Shown one piece after another: positions 37,605 through 48,697 of a DNA stretch of 64,000 bases. Where the stretch lies: NCBI RefSeq assembly GCF_035046485.1, contig NC_085138.1:89577228-89641227 (forward strand). The letters are read 5' to 3'. The translations under genes were made by a program, and so were the position numbers. The notes under the pieces are model-generated. The model searched no databases. It had not been told where the DNA came from and saw only the letters and a program-made list of their open reading frames with translations. Source of the stretch: Aedes albopictus. Its lineage: Eukaryota; Arthropoda; Insecta; Diptera; Culicidae. Numbering within the stretch: position 1 is the first letter of the stretch; the number at the start of each line of letters is the position of its first letter.

Positions 37605-38016
37605 TTGACTGGTAACGATTATTTCTCACTTGCTGCGGTGAGGCTGAAGAGGCGTAAATGATTCAGTGGATTTATTTTTTGCTCAAAACTTGTAAAAACA
37701 ATCAATTTATTCATAAGAGAATGTTGGACGTGACTATTATAGGGTATGTGTTCCTTCAGTAATCTCACGCTCCCATATTCATCCTATTCGAAAACAAGCG
37801 ATTACGGCACCGATTGATTCCGTTCTTTGTGTTTACATGGGTGCTCACTTCTAACAAAAAATACAAAAATAAGAAACAAAGCAAACAGCGCTCCAATCCC
37901 TTGTTTTTCGTAGGATGAAAATGGGAGCCACATGCTTAATAAGGGAACCAATACCCTAATCGATTTAATTCGAGCTTATGTCATTTGCACTGTAATAACG
38001 AGATAAAAATCAAGTA

Positions 38017-39412
38017 TGGTATGTGGGGGCAAGATGGGTCAGGGGGCAAGATGGGTCAGTGCCGTTTTCAATCGCACAATATTTTTTTTTTTTTTTTTGA
38101 GGCTTTAAATTTATTAATTTTAATTCATTCGCCTCCAGGCACAATATATGTTTTGAATCTTTCAATAATTTTCCCAGATAAACGACGGGGATACACAAAA
38201 AAGTGGTATATTGTTTTGAAAATTCTATACGTTCCTCGCACAGAAAAAAAACAAAATATTTTTTCGTTATACTTCTTATGCTATACATTCCATATAACTA
38301 CGTGTATTGTGTAGACGGGGCAAGATGGGTCACCCTAATTTTTCGGTATGTTTGCATAGTTTTTGAAAATGTTTTATTTTTCATGGAAAGGCTATTCTGT
38401 GACCTACATTATCGAAGCGATGAGAGCACTGAAAATTTGAGAACATATTTTTTAAATTTTCCTTAAAAAAATATAGGTTTTTAAAGTTCGTTTATGGCTA
38501 CCCGAACAAAAATCTTCTAGGGTATTTTAACCAATAGTGGACCCCTTAGTAGCTGAAAATTGCTCTGATCGTTAAAACAGTATTATATTCCAATTAAATT
38601 GCCCCTGTCAACGTTTGCACAGCAAGTTCTATGTCTTTCCTGCACATTGCACACAAAAACCTTATCAAACCACCCTATATTTCCCCTAAAATAATCATTT
38701 CAAATCTGGCTCAAATTATCCTATAGTGGTCCCCCCGGGGTCCACTACAGGATTGTTGGGGTCCACTATAGGATAAATCGTATTCTCTTACCATGTTAAA
38801 ACGGAGACAATAGTGGATCCCCTTGGATTTAACCAATAGTGGTCCCCCAGATTTGTTTACATTTACAAATTTGTTCAAAAAATCAAATTATTGCTTTCCA
38901 GCGTAGCTCCACCACTTGTAACTACTGGCTAGGAACATGATCCATCGTCTCCCGGTGGAAGTTCACCGGCAAAAACAGATTTAAGCAGGAAAATTAGGAA
39001 AAATATAAGGGGGTCCACTATGGGTAAGGGGTCCACTATTGGCTAAAATACCCTAGTTCTGAGAATAATCTACCGATATGTTTCAACACTTTCTTCATGT
39101 AATCTGTACGTCTATGAAGCTTAGATGCATAGAGAAAAACAAGAAGATATAGTATTTTTTGTTGGAGGAAAATCGGGTTTTCTTATAGCTGACCCATCTT
39201 GCCCCCGTTAAAATGAGGTGGGGCAAGATGGGTCATGTTTTGAAAATTGTTTGTCAAGAAGCAGGTATCAAACTTTATTACCTTTTTATACTCTTATATC
39301 ATAGCTGACTAGTGTATCTGAGAGTCGTGGTTGAATACAGAGAAATGCGATTTATATTCAGAAAGTTATAGGGATCCATTTCATAGGTGACCCATCCTGC
39401 CCCCACTTACCA
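38017..39412. mobile_element. TA-flanked MITE-like element with GGGGGCAAGATGGGTCA ends
   Basis: The left end TGGTATGTGGGGGCAAGATG and the right end (complement TGGTAAGTGGGGGCAGGATG) form inverted repeats next to TA dinucleotides at 38015-38016 and 39413-39414. Further copies of GGGGCAAGATGGGTCA lie inside, at about 38319 and, as an inverted pair, at about 39190-39238. This suggests internal duplication or nested insertion. It contains a second element at 38520-39053. Confidence 0.65.
38520..39053. mobile_element. Inner TA-flanked element with GGGTATTTTA ends
   Basis: Inverted ends GGGTATTTTAACCAATAGTG and its near complement CACTATTGGCTAAAATACCC lie within TA dinucleotides (38518-38519, 39054-39055). 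Internal GTCCACTA motifs recur at 38747-38775 and 39012. Nested inside the element at 38017-39412, so it is younger. Confidence 0.65.
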
Positions 39413-39543
39413 TATATTCATTGCCGTATACACCGGATTAGAGAGGGATTCAGAGAGCCGCACGGCGCTGAATCGTCGTTTCTCACTCTCACTCATATTT
39501 TTTATTGCTCCCGCTCCCACTTGCTTCAGAAGCATGTTAGCCA

Positions 39544-39694
39544 ATAGGGCACTTGCTGGCTTTGTTTAGTGTGCCCAACAGACCCATTTGATTTTGCTGG
39601 GAAACGTTTCGTAACGCGATTCTCATAACAAAGCGTTACCAGCAAAATCAAAGGGTCTGTTGGGCACACTAAACAAAGCCAGCAAGTGCCCTAT
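39544..39694. repeat. 151-bp foldback element
   Basis: The left arm ATAGGGCACTTGCTGGCTTT to GATTTTGCTGG pairs almost perfectly over about 57 bases with the right arm. A ~36-base loop separates them. Non-coding. Confidence 0.8.
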
Positions 39695-39789
39695 GAAGGC
39701 ATATTGCTACCTCTTTGGGTTGAAAAGCGCCGGTCAAAGAAGCGCAAATTTTGATTCGTCTGAGGTAAAACGCTTCAATTTACAAGCGC

Positions 39790-40960
39790 TGAGCATCAGT
39801 ACTCCCTTTATCAGATCGTTTCGTGGAACTGTCGTTAAGGTTCCTCCTCCGCTGTAAGGTGCTGAATCCATTGGTAATTGAAAACATTGAGAAGCTGATC
39901 GAACGAATTCATCAAACAAAATTTATGACAGTGTACTACTCGTACATGATTCTGGAGGTTCACCCTTCATTGAATGTTCCCAACCATGATTGCTTCCCAG
40001 ACTTCTCCAATTCCACTATAGGTTTTGATCTGACCATGATGCAAGAAATCCGTGGAATCCCAGATCCGCTTCAATCGGAGCACATTCCAAAAATTTTTGC
40101 AAGCAAGTTTGGTCATATCAGTTGTGACAGAAGGTTTTTCACTGACGGGTCAAATGATTTTACTGGATGTGGTGTATTTAATGAGCTTCATAGCGCCGCC
40201 CATAAACTTCAAAGTCCTTGCTCAGTATATGTCGCAGAATTGGCGACTATACACTACGCATTAGAGCGGATCGCCTCTCTTCCCTCTGATCAATATTTCA
40301 TTTTCACGGATAGCCTTAGTTCAATTGAGGCTATTCGCTCAATGAGGCCGGTAAAGCACTCCACGTATTTCCTAAGCGAAATACGATCATTTTTGAGTGC
40401 TCTATCGAATCAAGCATATAACATCACCTTGGTTTGGGTCCCTTCGCATTGCTCGATCCCGGACAATTAGAAAACGGACTCATTCGCCAAGGTGGGCGCT
40501 ATGGAAGGCGATATTTATGACCGTCATATCGTCTTCAATGATTTTTTTCGATTGCTCGTCAGCATGCCTTGGTCAGTTGGCAACAAAAATGGGATGCAGG
40601 AGAGTTGGACAGGTGGTTACATTCAATTCTCCCACAGGTATCGAAGACTGCGTGGTTCAAGGGGTTGGATATGGGTCGAGATTTTATCAAGATAATGTGT
40701 CGACTTATGTCCTTATTTCCAATCACTACTCTCTGGGCTCGCATTTCTATCGAATAGGGCTCACAGATAGCAATCGTTGTAGCTGTGCTACAGGCTATCG
40801 AGATATCCACCATATTGTGTGGAATGTCCCGAATATACGGTATTTCCAGATCCGATTTATGTGCATCCCTCAGGGCCCAAGGGAAACCAGAAAAGGAAGA
40901 CATTAGAGATGTGTTGGGTAAACTTGATCTTGAGTATATGAAGCTGTGTACGACTTCTTG
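39790..40960 (+). pseudogene. I-type retrotransposon RNase H and C-terminal region (right half of the split copy)
   Basis: The frame 39823-40470 begins in the linker after the RT domain (LRFLLRCKVLNPLVIEN) and runs through an RNase H domain with the catalytic-site blocks FTDGSN, AELATIHYALE and FTDSLSS and the final WVPSHC. A single in-frame stop at 40468-40470 is followed by continuing homology (KTDSFAKVGAMEGDIYD). Later frameshifts lead through a Cys/His cluster (CSCATGYRDIHHIVW, about 40780-40825) to LGKLDLEYMKL near 40940. The element is dead. Confidence 0.8.
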
Positions 40961-41040
40961 AAGCAAGCTGAAGTCTTCGTTTGATATCCCCGTCTTGTTG
41001 TTCCACTTGTCCACCTCGTGACTTTGTTTGATATACCCAG

Positions 41041-42040
41041 TAGTGTGGGTCATCGGAACCGTTTTCTCAGATCAAAGCTTTTTTGGTTCCGTTTCGGGTC
41101 CTGAGTATCTGTGCAAAATTTGAGCACGATCGGTTGTGATCGGTCGGGCCCATATAGCTGAGGCGGTAAACGCACGGGTATTCAGCATGACCATGCTGAG
41201 GGTGACGGGTTCGATTCCCGGTCGGTCCAGGATCTTTTCGTAAAGGAAATTTCCTTGACTTCCTTGGGCATAGAGTATCTTCGTGCCTGCCACACGATAT
41301 ACGCATGCAAAATGGTCATTGGCAGAGGAACCTCTCAGTTAATAACTGTAGAAGTGCTCATAGAACACTAAACTGAGAAGCAGGCTTTGTCCCAATGAGG
41401 ACGTTACGCCAAGAAGAAGAAGAAGAAGGTTGTGTCTACACTTTGCGCATTGCAAATGAAATTTGTATGAGATTTTGTATGGGAAAACATACTTTTTTGC
41501 ATTTTAGTCATAAGTTGAAAAAGTTTGTCTGAAACTTTCTAACCGATACATTAAAATGATAGCCTAGGATGTTCTGAAAAACTTTGTTGAAGACCGCAAA
41601 GCGATCCGATGCTTGTGAAAAAAGTTATAAACAACGAACCGCATGCATGTGTTTATGTTTTAACATGTAAAGGAATAACAATAGCAACAAAATCATGCTG
41701 TTTCGCCAAGCAATGTCAACGCTATAGCTTTTTTCATACGCATCAGATCACTTCGCGGTCTTCGACAAAGTTTTTCAGGACACCCTAGGCTATGTTTTAA
41801 CTTTATCGGTTACACGGTTTTAGAAAAATTTGAGTTTGTTATGAGAGAAATGCAAAAAAGTGTGTTTTCCCATGTAAAACCCCATACAAACTTCAAACGC
41901 GATGCGCAAAACGTAGACATAAACGATCATTCCCAAATTTTGCACACTCATTTGGGTCCTGAAATGGGATCAAAAAAGCTTTGATCTGATGGGATACCAT
42001 TGAATTTTTAATTTTTCCATATAAACGATGACCCACTCTA
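41041..42040. mobile_element. 1-kb foldback element with 8-bp TSD, carrying a SINE
   Basis: The direct repeat ATACCCAG lies at 41033-41040 and 42041-42048. The ends are TAGTGTGGGTCATCG and CGATGACCCACTCTA. The two halves are diverged reverse complements over several hundred bases (for example CAGATCAAAGCTTTTTTGG against the complement near 41970-41990). A Feilai-type SINE at 41139-41427 sits in the left arm. The 8-bp TSD and TIRs point to a hAT-like non-autonomous element. Confidence 0.75.
41139..41427 (+). mobile_element. Full-length Feilai-type SINE inside a foldback element
   Basis: A and B boxes as in the copy at 5853 (TAGCTGAGGCGGT, GGGTTCGATTCCC), the same body, and a (GAA)n tail. The TSD GGTTGTG lies at 41132-41138 and 41428-41434. 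Inserted after the host foldback element formed. Confidence 0.85.
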
Positions 42041-42048
42041 ATACCCAG

Positions 42049-44300
42049 TCTTGTTGCTCCACTTGTCCACCTCGTGTCCCTTCGAAAATCGTCGGGATCA
42101 CCAATGCCTACTTGTTCTTCAACAGGCTTGAATTACAAAACCGCAGATAACTTTTGATAGGAAAAGAAGACATCTCTATTTTTTATATGCTATGTCTCGG
42201 CTTCCAATTGATGCAAAGATTACGAAAATCGGTGGTTGCCGTCATGGTGAAAAAAAAAAAGTTTTGGTATCCAATTCCAAGATGGCGATTAAAATCAATA
42301 TCTTCAACTGCAAATTGGCCAAATTTTTCGAAATCAACGAAAAAAAAATAGTTGTAAATCAATAGTATTTTGATTGTTTATCAATAGTTCCACTATTGAA
42401 ACAAGTAGTTGGGAGCTGGGTTTACCTAATGAGATAACAAGCATATTTTAAAACCTATTGCATCATATTCATCTAATTTCGTTTGTCTCGAGTTCGTCGA
42501 AAATTGATAGTGCTCTAGAGCAACCATGGGAAGTAGAGGGTTAAATGACCGATCGGTCTGCAAAAATTGTTGTGACTCTTACTGCCGTGAATCGCATAAC
42601 TGACCCATTTGCATAGGAAACCCAGCAAAGATGGGACTGATATGCGATTCACGGCAGCTTACTAATGGGGGGTCCATCAATAGGGAACTGCACTGTTTTG
42701 ATTTTGTATGGGATTTTGACGTTTCTTGGCCTTTTTGTTTATAAGAGTGAAAGAGAAGGATAGAATTTCATGTAGTGCCCTATTTGAGTAGCCATTTAAA
42801 TGCATTTTCTAGTTTTCTAGTTAGAGGAAAGGAAACGGACTTTTCAACTCGTTTTTGTTCTAGAGATGACTATGAACATATGAATATACATGAGTAGTTG
42901 TATATGTGAAAGGAGGGAGAAAGTAAGGGATGTGCCAAGGATTGAACTCTAGATATACCTATACGAATCAATATAGTTGCCACTGCCTTATAAAGAAATA
43001 ATGTGCTAAAACGAAATTCCTGCAGAATTTCATGGTGGAATGTCTAAAACGGCCATTCCCACTGGAAACTCTGCTGAAATGTCCTCTAGGAGTTACGCAC
43101 ATAATTTATATATTCTTGAGTATCCTAACAGGAAACACATTTTAAAAATGGCGATGATGGCCCAGTGAGTCCAGGAAGGATTTTCAATTTGACGTAAATT
43201 CAACGGAATGAATGGCGCGATAATCGAATGTCAAGAGTGTAAGATTCAGTTGTTTTTATAATTTTGCATATACATTTTACAAAACAGTTGTATTTTTTTT
43301 CTTCGATATTTGCAGCCAACCTGCTTTATACAAGAACGCCTGATGACATTTCTACATCATAGTCACCCTACCGTGACTGAATTATGATTGTTTAGAAAAT
43401 CGCAATTTTCCCTGGTAAGTACTCCATTTTAGTATATAAAGCTACACAGATTTCTTGATATCGAACACAACATTCAGAAACGTTTGTTCCGTTGCCGTGG
43501 TCTCTCGGACCTACGTTCTCCACGTCATTCAGGGATGCTGAGCGCTATGCTGTTGGTTGAACTTTCGTGTTTCCTGAGAACAGCTCACAGCAATCCCATT
43601 TCCTCGCACTTCGCTTCTTTCAGGCGGTGTTTTGTTTTTTTCTCCGGAAAGAGACGAGTCTGCTGTTTCCGCTTCTGTTTGTATCATTCCGCATTCTGCC
43701 GGGTTCCATGCTGCAGCATTACCGCCCGAGCTGTATTCTTTCCCAAAATCGCACTGCAAATCATGTAAGGATGTGATTTTCCAGAGCAGAATATTTTTTT
43801 ATCGTTCTTTGTGCAAACCAGTCAATTTGTTTGCTTCGCGATCGAAATTGTTGGTATAGTGCTGGTCTGGTGATAAAAACCCAGAATGGATTATTTCGGA
43901 TTTGAATAAAGCAAATAAAAAGGCCGCATCATTTTGCAAATGACCTGATTTGTTCAGTAATTCAACAATGTATTTTTTCTCTCTGTCACTTCCCATTGGT
44001 AGTGTTTAAATCGTACACAAATTCGAATGCTCTATGAGCAAATCACAACATAGAAAATTAAAACGTATAGGAGTCGTTCATGATGTAGGTATATACGTGA
44101 ACGTGACTATCAAAGATTGCTCGATATGATTGAGACTTTGTTGTAAATAGGTTAATTGTTTGAAATATTGTTCTACAATATTGAAATTTCTCTTCGACAT
44201 ATGTTTTACTAGAACGGATAACAGCGGATACCATCAATAAATGTACCCGAAGACAACAACGTCGTTGCGTGGCTTCGTTTCCCAACCGACCAAATAGTAA
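42049..44300. other. Intergenic sequence, with a MITE and a promoter-like site
   Basis: Mostly AT-rich. It holds the 76-bp MITE at 42582-42657 and a TATATAAA at 43433-43440 that precedes a GC-richer 300-bp stretch (43480-43780) with several overlapping short open frames, none recognisable. The part next to 44300 should contain the LRRC58 3' UTR. I could not place its poly(A) signal. Confidence 0.35.
42582..42657. mobile_element. 76-bp MITE with 4-bp TSD (copy 2)
   Basis: Same ends and length as 19293-19368 (CTGCCGTGAATCGCAT and its complement). TSD CTTA at 42578-42581 and 42658-42661. Confidence 0.8.
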
Positions 44301-44370
44301 TCACCCGAGCAAAACTTTCCGCATCATGCTGCTGCTGGGCTCGCCGTAAACATCCGCCGTTTTAGTATCG
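44301..44370 (-). CDS. LRRC58: LRRC58-type protein, terminal coding exon
   Basis: This 70-nt exon on the minus strand is preceded by GGTGCATCAG. Its first base completes a codon begun in the previous exon, and the frame runs 22 codons to TGA (plus-strand TCA at 44301-44303). It ends in MMRKVLLG, resembling the conserved MQKVLLG C-terminus of animal LRRC58 proteins. Phase, acceptor and C-terminal match agree, which is why I prefer splicing here over the read-through stop at the end of exon 3. Confidence 0.75.
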
Positions 44371-44485
44371 CTGATGCACCTATTAACGAGACAAAGCAAA
44401 AAAAAAGTTAGAATCAACGTAAGGCACGTGTCGGGGACCAACAAATGACAAATGCTACAAGTACTCTGTCAATATAGGTACTTAC

Positions 44486-44579
44486 TTCGAGGAGCACAAA
44501 TACTGCAACAGGGGAATGCGATACTTTCCACAAAAGTCGACAAATTTGATGTGCTCCACTCGATTGTCGAAGAATACTC
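44486..44579 (-). CDS. LRRC58: LRRC58-type protein, penultimate exon (Cys-containing C-terminal domain)
   Basis: This 94-nt minus-strand exon follows CTTTCGAAACAG and ends before GTAAGT (plus-strand ACTTAC at 44480-44485). It encodes VFFDNRVEHIKFVDFCGKYR and then IPLLQYLCSS. The segment IKFVDFCGKYR is the diagnostic C-terminal motif of LRRC58. Reading past the donor would give a stop one codon later. The strong GTAAGT and the matching next exon make splicing the better model. Confidence 0.9.
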
Positions 44580-44730
44580 CTGTTTCGAAAGAGAGAAAGA
44601 GCCGTGGGAGATAAGAAAGCGACAATGAGACTATAATAGACATTATTCTGATAAGTTCGCAGTTGTAGAGTGGGGGCATTAGGGTGGTTCAGAGAATGTT
44701 AGGACAATTTACATGGCACAAACTCAAGAC

Positions 44731-47700
44731 GCTACAGTATCGACTACAATAACAGCAGACAGCGGATAGAAGAAGAGGCGGCTAGGCCAAGGCCAAGCCC
44801 TCGCAGGTGGAAGACATCATACTTCGACGAAGGGGTATTTAGGGAGGCGCTCCGCCGTGAGCGAAACTTAATCGGTTTAGACGGCGACGAGCTGGTAGCG
44901 GTGCTCTCACGTGCGTGTGATGCGACCATGCCTAGGCGAGTCCACCCTAGAAATGGGAGGCCACCGGCTTACTGGTGGACCGACGCGATTGCGGACCTGC
45001 GCCGCGCCTGCCTACGGGCTAGGCGGCGGATGCAGCGAGCACGATCAGAGGAAGAGCGAAACGAACGGCGGGTGGTGTTCGCCGCTGCAAAAGCCGCGCT
45101 TAAGACCGAGATAAGAGCAAGCAAAAAGGCCTGCTTTGAGGGTCTCTGTCAGAGTGCCAATACGAACCCGTGGGGTGACGCCTACAGGATCGTTATGGCC
45201 AAGACGAGAGGTGTGATGGCTCCTACAGAGCAATCTCCAGAGATGTTGGAGGGGATCATTGGAGGACTTTTTTCCGCGTCATGATCCTAGTCCTTGGCCT
45301 CCTTTCGTAGGACAGCCGGGGACTGGGGCTGGCGATGAGGAGAGGGTCACCGATGTGGAACTTGCGGGGATAGCTAAGTCCCTTAGCGTAGGTAAGGCCC
45401 CAGGTCCGGACGGAGTTCCGAACCTGGCCTTAAAAGTAGCTATTGCAGAGGCTCCCGAGGTGTTCAGGTCTGCTATGCAGAAATGCCTGGACGAGGGAGT
45501 TTTCCCAGAAGCTTGGAAGAGGCAGAGCCTGGTACTATTGCCAAAGGCGGGGAAACCACCCGGAGACCCGTCGGCATATAGACCAATATGCTTGATTGAC
45601 ACGGCGGGGAAGGTGCTCGAAAAGATCATCCTCAATAGAATGTTGCGGTTCACCGAGGGCGAAAATGGTCTTTCGAGTAACCAGTACGGCTTCCGGAAGG
45701 GGAGGTCCACCGTAGACGCTATCTTGTCGGTTACAAAAACCGCCGAGAAAGCACTCGAGCCTAAGAGGAGGGGAATTCGCTTTTGCGCGGTAGTGACTCT
45801 GGATGTAAGGAATGCGTTTAATAGCGCCAGCTGGTCTGCTATTGCCGATGCGCTCTTGCGTCTGGGGATACCGGAGTACCTGTACAAGATTCTCGGAAGT
45901 TACTTTCAGAATCGTGTACTAGTCTACGACACGGAGGTGGGTCGGAAGTGCTTTCACATAACCTCAGGAGTCCCGCAAGGTTCCATCCTGGGTCCGGTGT
46001 TATGGAATGTCATGTACGACGAGGTGTTGAGGTTAGAGTATCCAGTGGGAGTGGTGATTGTCGGATTTGCCGACGACATTACGCTCGAAGTCTACGGTGA
46101 AACGATCGAGGAGGTAAAGTTGACTACCAACCACTCGATTAAGGTTGTGGAGGCGTGGATGCGGTCCAGGAAACTGGAGCTGGCTCACCACAAGACAGAG
46201 GTGACGGTTGTTAACAACCTGAAGTCGGAGCAGCAGACGGAGATCAGTGTAGGAGACTGTACTATCCTGTCAAAGCGCTCCGTCAAACACTTGGGCGTGA
46301 TGATCGACGATAAGCTTACCTTCGGTAGCCACGTCGATTATGCCTGTAAAAGAGCCTCCACAGCTATTGCGGCACTGTCCCGGATGATGTCCAATAGCTC
46401 TGCGGTGTACGCCAGTAAGCGCAAGCTTCTGGCTAGTGTTGCTACATCCATACTTAGGTATGGCGGCCCGGCGTGGGGCACCGCGCTAAGTACTAAATGC
46501 TACCGACGGAAGCTGGAAAGTACTTACAGGCTTATGTGCCTGAGGGTTGCGAGCGCGTACCGTACCGTGTCACACGACGCTCTCTGCGTCATTACTGGTA
46601 TGGTGCCTATCAGCATTCTTATCAGTGAGGACATGGAGTGCTTCGAAATGCGCGGCACAAGAGGCATACGCAGGACTGTCAGGATGGCCTCTATGGTCAA
46701 ATGGCAGCGCGCGTGGGACAGTTCCACCAAAGGAAGGTGGACCTATAGGTTGATACCGAGGGTAGATAGTTGGATTAATAGGCGCCATGGGGAAGTCACA
46801 TTCCACCTGACACAGGTCCTTACAGGTCATGGTTGCTTCCGACAGTATCTACACCGTTTCGGGCATGCGGATTCTCCCGAATGCCCAGTGTGCAATGGTT
46901 CAGAGGAAACGGCGGAACACGTTTTGTTCGTGTGCCCGCGTTTTCGCACAATGCGTGACCGCATGCTTGCCACATGCGGGGAGGACACAACTCCGGACAA
47001 CTTGGTCCAGAGGATGTGTAGGGATGAGTTTGGCTGGAACGCCGTTTCAACGGCTATTACCCACATCGTCTGGGAGCTACAGAGGAGGTGGCGCGTGGAC
47101 TCGGAGAATGGCTAGTCCAGATGCAGTACAAGAGGTGGTCCAGGGGTTCGGAGTCGGCTTCGTAGGTCATACCGGTGCCCTGCGGTCGAGATCGACCCTT
47201 ACAACGATTAAGTGGCCGCGGAGAGGAAGTCCCGGTAGCGGTGCTGTCGTGGCGTCGGTCTACTGGGTTGGATCCAAGCCCGCGGTTGGAAAGGGGTCCC
47301 CGGCAAGGGTCGGGGCAGGTGGAGACCCTGCCGTCAGCAACCTACGGATGCATCTGATAGGGCCTGAAGGGTAGTGATACCCTTCCTTTGCGGGCAGGTC
47401 AGATCGGGTTGCACGTGGGCATCAGTTCTTGATGTCCGCTCAGCAGTAGGGCGCGGGCGGAGTTGACCCTGCCCGCCTTCCGAGGACAAAGGGAGTGGCG
47501 AGGACCACTCGGGAAACTGGCTAAGCGCCAGCATGCTACCGTGATGGACTCTCCAAAGCGAGTCATCGATGTTCGTTGCTGCAGGCTACGCAGCTAACCT
47601 TGTGGGTGCGATGTGCACTAGCCCCTCTCTGAAGCAATACCTTCTTGGTGGTTCCGGAGAGACGTAGGGTTTGGCGACCATAGGAATGGTTTAGTGGGTA

Positions 47701-47835
47701 CGAGGAGAGAGTAGTCCTGGATTTTACTTTTGTTGTAGAAGACGGCCTGTCAGACCTACACTACCCTAACCTTCTGTTAGGGTGTCTGTTGAGCAGATTA
47801 TCCCCCTATGGTTTAGAAGGAAAAAAAAAAAAAAA
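44731..47835 (+). mobile_element. 5'-truncated R1-clade non-LTR retrotransposon (copy A)
   Basis: The 11-bp direct repeat AAACTCAAGAC lies at 44720-44730 and 47836-47846. The insert starts in the middle of ORF2, at the point equivalent to 52636 in copy B, and ends in a poly(A) run (47822-47835). It is nearly identical to copy B where they overlap, so insertion is fairly recent. It lies in the intron between LRRC58 exons 2 and 3 of this window, antisense to that gene. Confidence 0.92.
44732..47115 (+). pseudogene. R1 ORF2 (RT and C-terminal Cys motif), frameshifted, copy A
   Basis: The reading frame for reverse transcriptase starts before 44901 and is broken near 45270, where six Ts replace the five Ts of copy B. 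It then runs open from there to 47115. RT motifs seen are GKAPGPDGVPN, YRPICLIDTAGK, YGFRKGRSTVDAI, LDVRNAFNSASW, SGVPQGSILGP and FADDITLEVYG (catalytic DD present). The C-terminus has CPVCNGSEETAEHVLFVC, the R1-type Cys-His motif. The endonuclease domain is missing by truncation. Frames on the minus strand (45279-45887, 46570-47066) are shadows. Confidence 0.9.
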
Positions 47836-48001
47836 AAACTCAAGACAGAAATCAATTTACATTACACCAAAACGTCCAATTAAATGGCGGATTCAATGGG
47901 ATTTCAAGAGGGTTAAATTAGTTTCAGGGCTTAACAAGGTTCTAGTGAGTTTCAGGGGAGTTCAAACTTTTTTTTGTGAAGATTTCCGAGAGTTTCAAGG
48001 A

Positions 48002-48255
48002 TTTATTCTTCTTGATGGCTCGACGTTCGCATTGGAACTTGGCCTGCCTCTCTTCAACTTAGTGTTCTTAAAGCATTTCCACATTTATTAATTGAAGGGC
48101 TTTCTTTGCCTGCCATTGCATGAATTTGCACATTGTGTGGCAAGTAGAATGATACACTATGCCCAAGGAGTCGAGAAAATTTTCCCGACCGTAACTGGAA
48201 TCGAACACGTCGTCTCCGGATTGGCGATCCATAGCCTTAACCACTAGGGTAACTG
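48002..48255 (-). mobile_element. SINE with a different tRNA head but Feilai-like tail
   Basis: The TSD GAGTTTCAAGGA lies at 47990-48001 and 48256-48267. On the minus strand the head has CCTAGTGGTTAAGG (A box) and GTTCGATTCC (B box), unlike the GCCGAGGCGGT head of the other copies. The downstream half follows the same order of motifs as the Feilai-type SINEs (CTTGGGCATAG, TTAATAA.TGTGGAA.TGC, AACACTAAG.TGA, AAGAAG tail). Confidence 0.75.
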
Positions 48256-48464
48256 GAGTTTCAAGGACTTCCAGTGGGTAATAGAAAGTTTCATAAGAAC
48301 TACTTAAGGATACTACATGCGATGGTAGATTCAATGATCTATGCTCAAGGGCATTTTTGGAGACCTTCAGCGAATCAACTCATAACTTGACATAGCACAG
48401 TTGCATGAAATTGGTTTAATATAATATTTGTTAATGATTTTGTCTTGGATTCTGTAAAAGTTCA

Positions 48465-48697
48465 TTAAGGTTGAAGGATTCGTCATTGACATAATCGTCA
48501 TCATTGAAAATTCGAAAGCAGTTTTCTCGTTCAGGGCTGAAATTTCTGCAATGAAAATATATTCACTGTATTACGGACGCAGAAAGGATTACAGTGCATA
48601 TATTTTCAATACAAACATTCAAGTTTTGAGCGAGAAAACTGCTTTAGAATTTTCGATGATGACGGTTATGTCAATGATGAATCCTTCAACCTTAATT
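48465..48697. repeat. Foldback element, about 230 bp
   Basis: The left arm ATTAAGGTTGAAGGATTCGT to AGCAGTTTTCTCG and the right arm CGAGAAAACTGCT to GAATCCTTCAACCTTAAT are reverse complements with a few mismatches (about 70 bases each). Around 90 bases lie between them. Non-coding. Confidence 0.75.

Noticed and set aside
43484..43776. Overlapping short frames on both strands in a GC-richer stretch
   Set aside because: Three frames are open at once, which is a composition effect. No similarity recognised. Kept only as a promoter-like observation.
45279..45887. 202-codon minus-strand open frame, also present at 53183-53791
   Set aside because: Antisense shadow of the R1 reverse transcriptase in both copies. 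No domain of its own.
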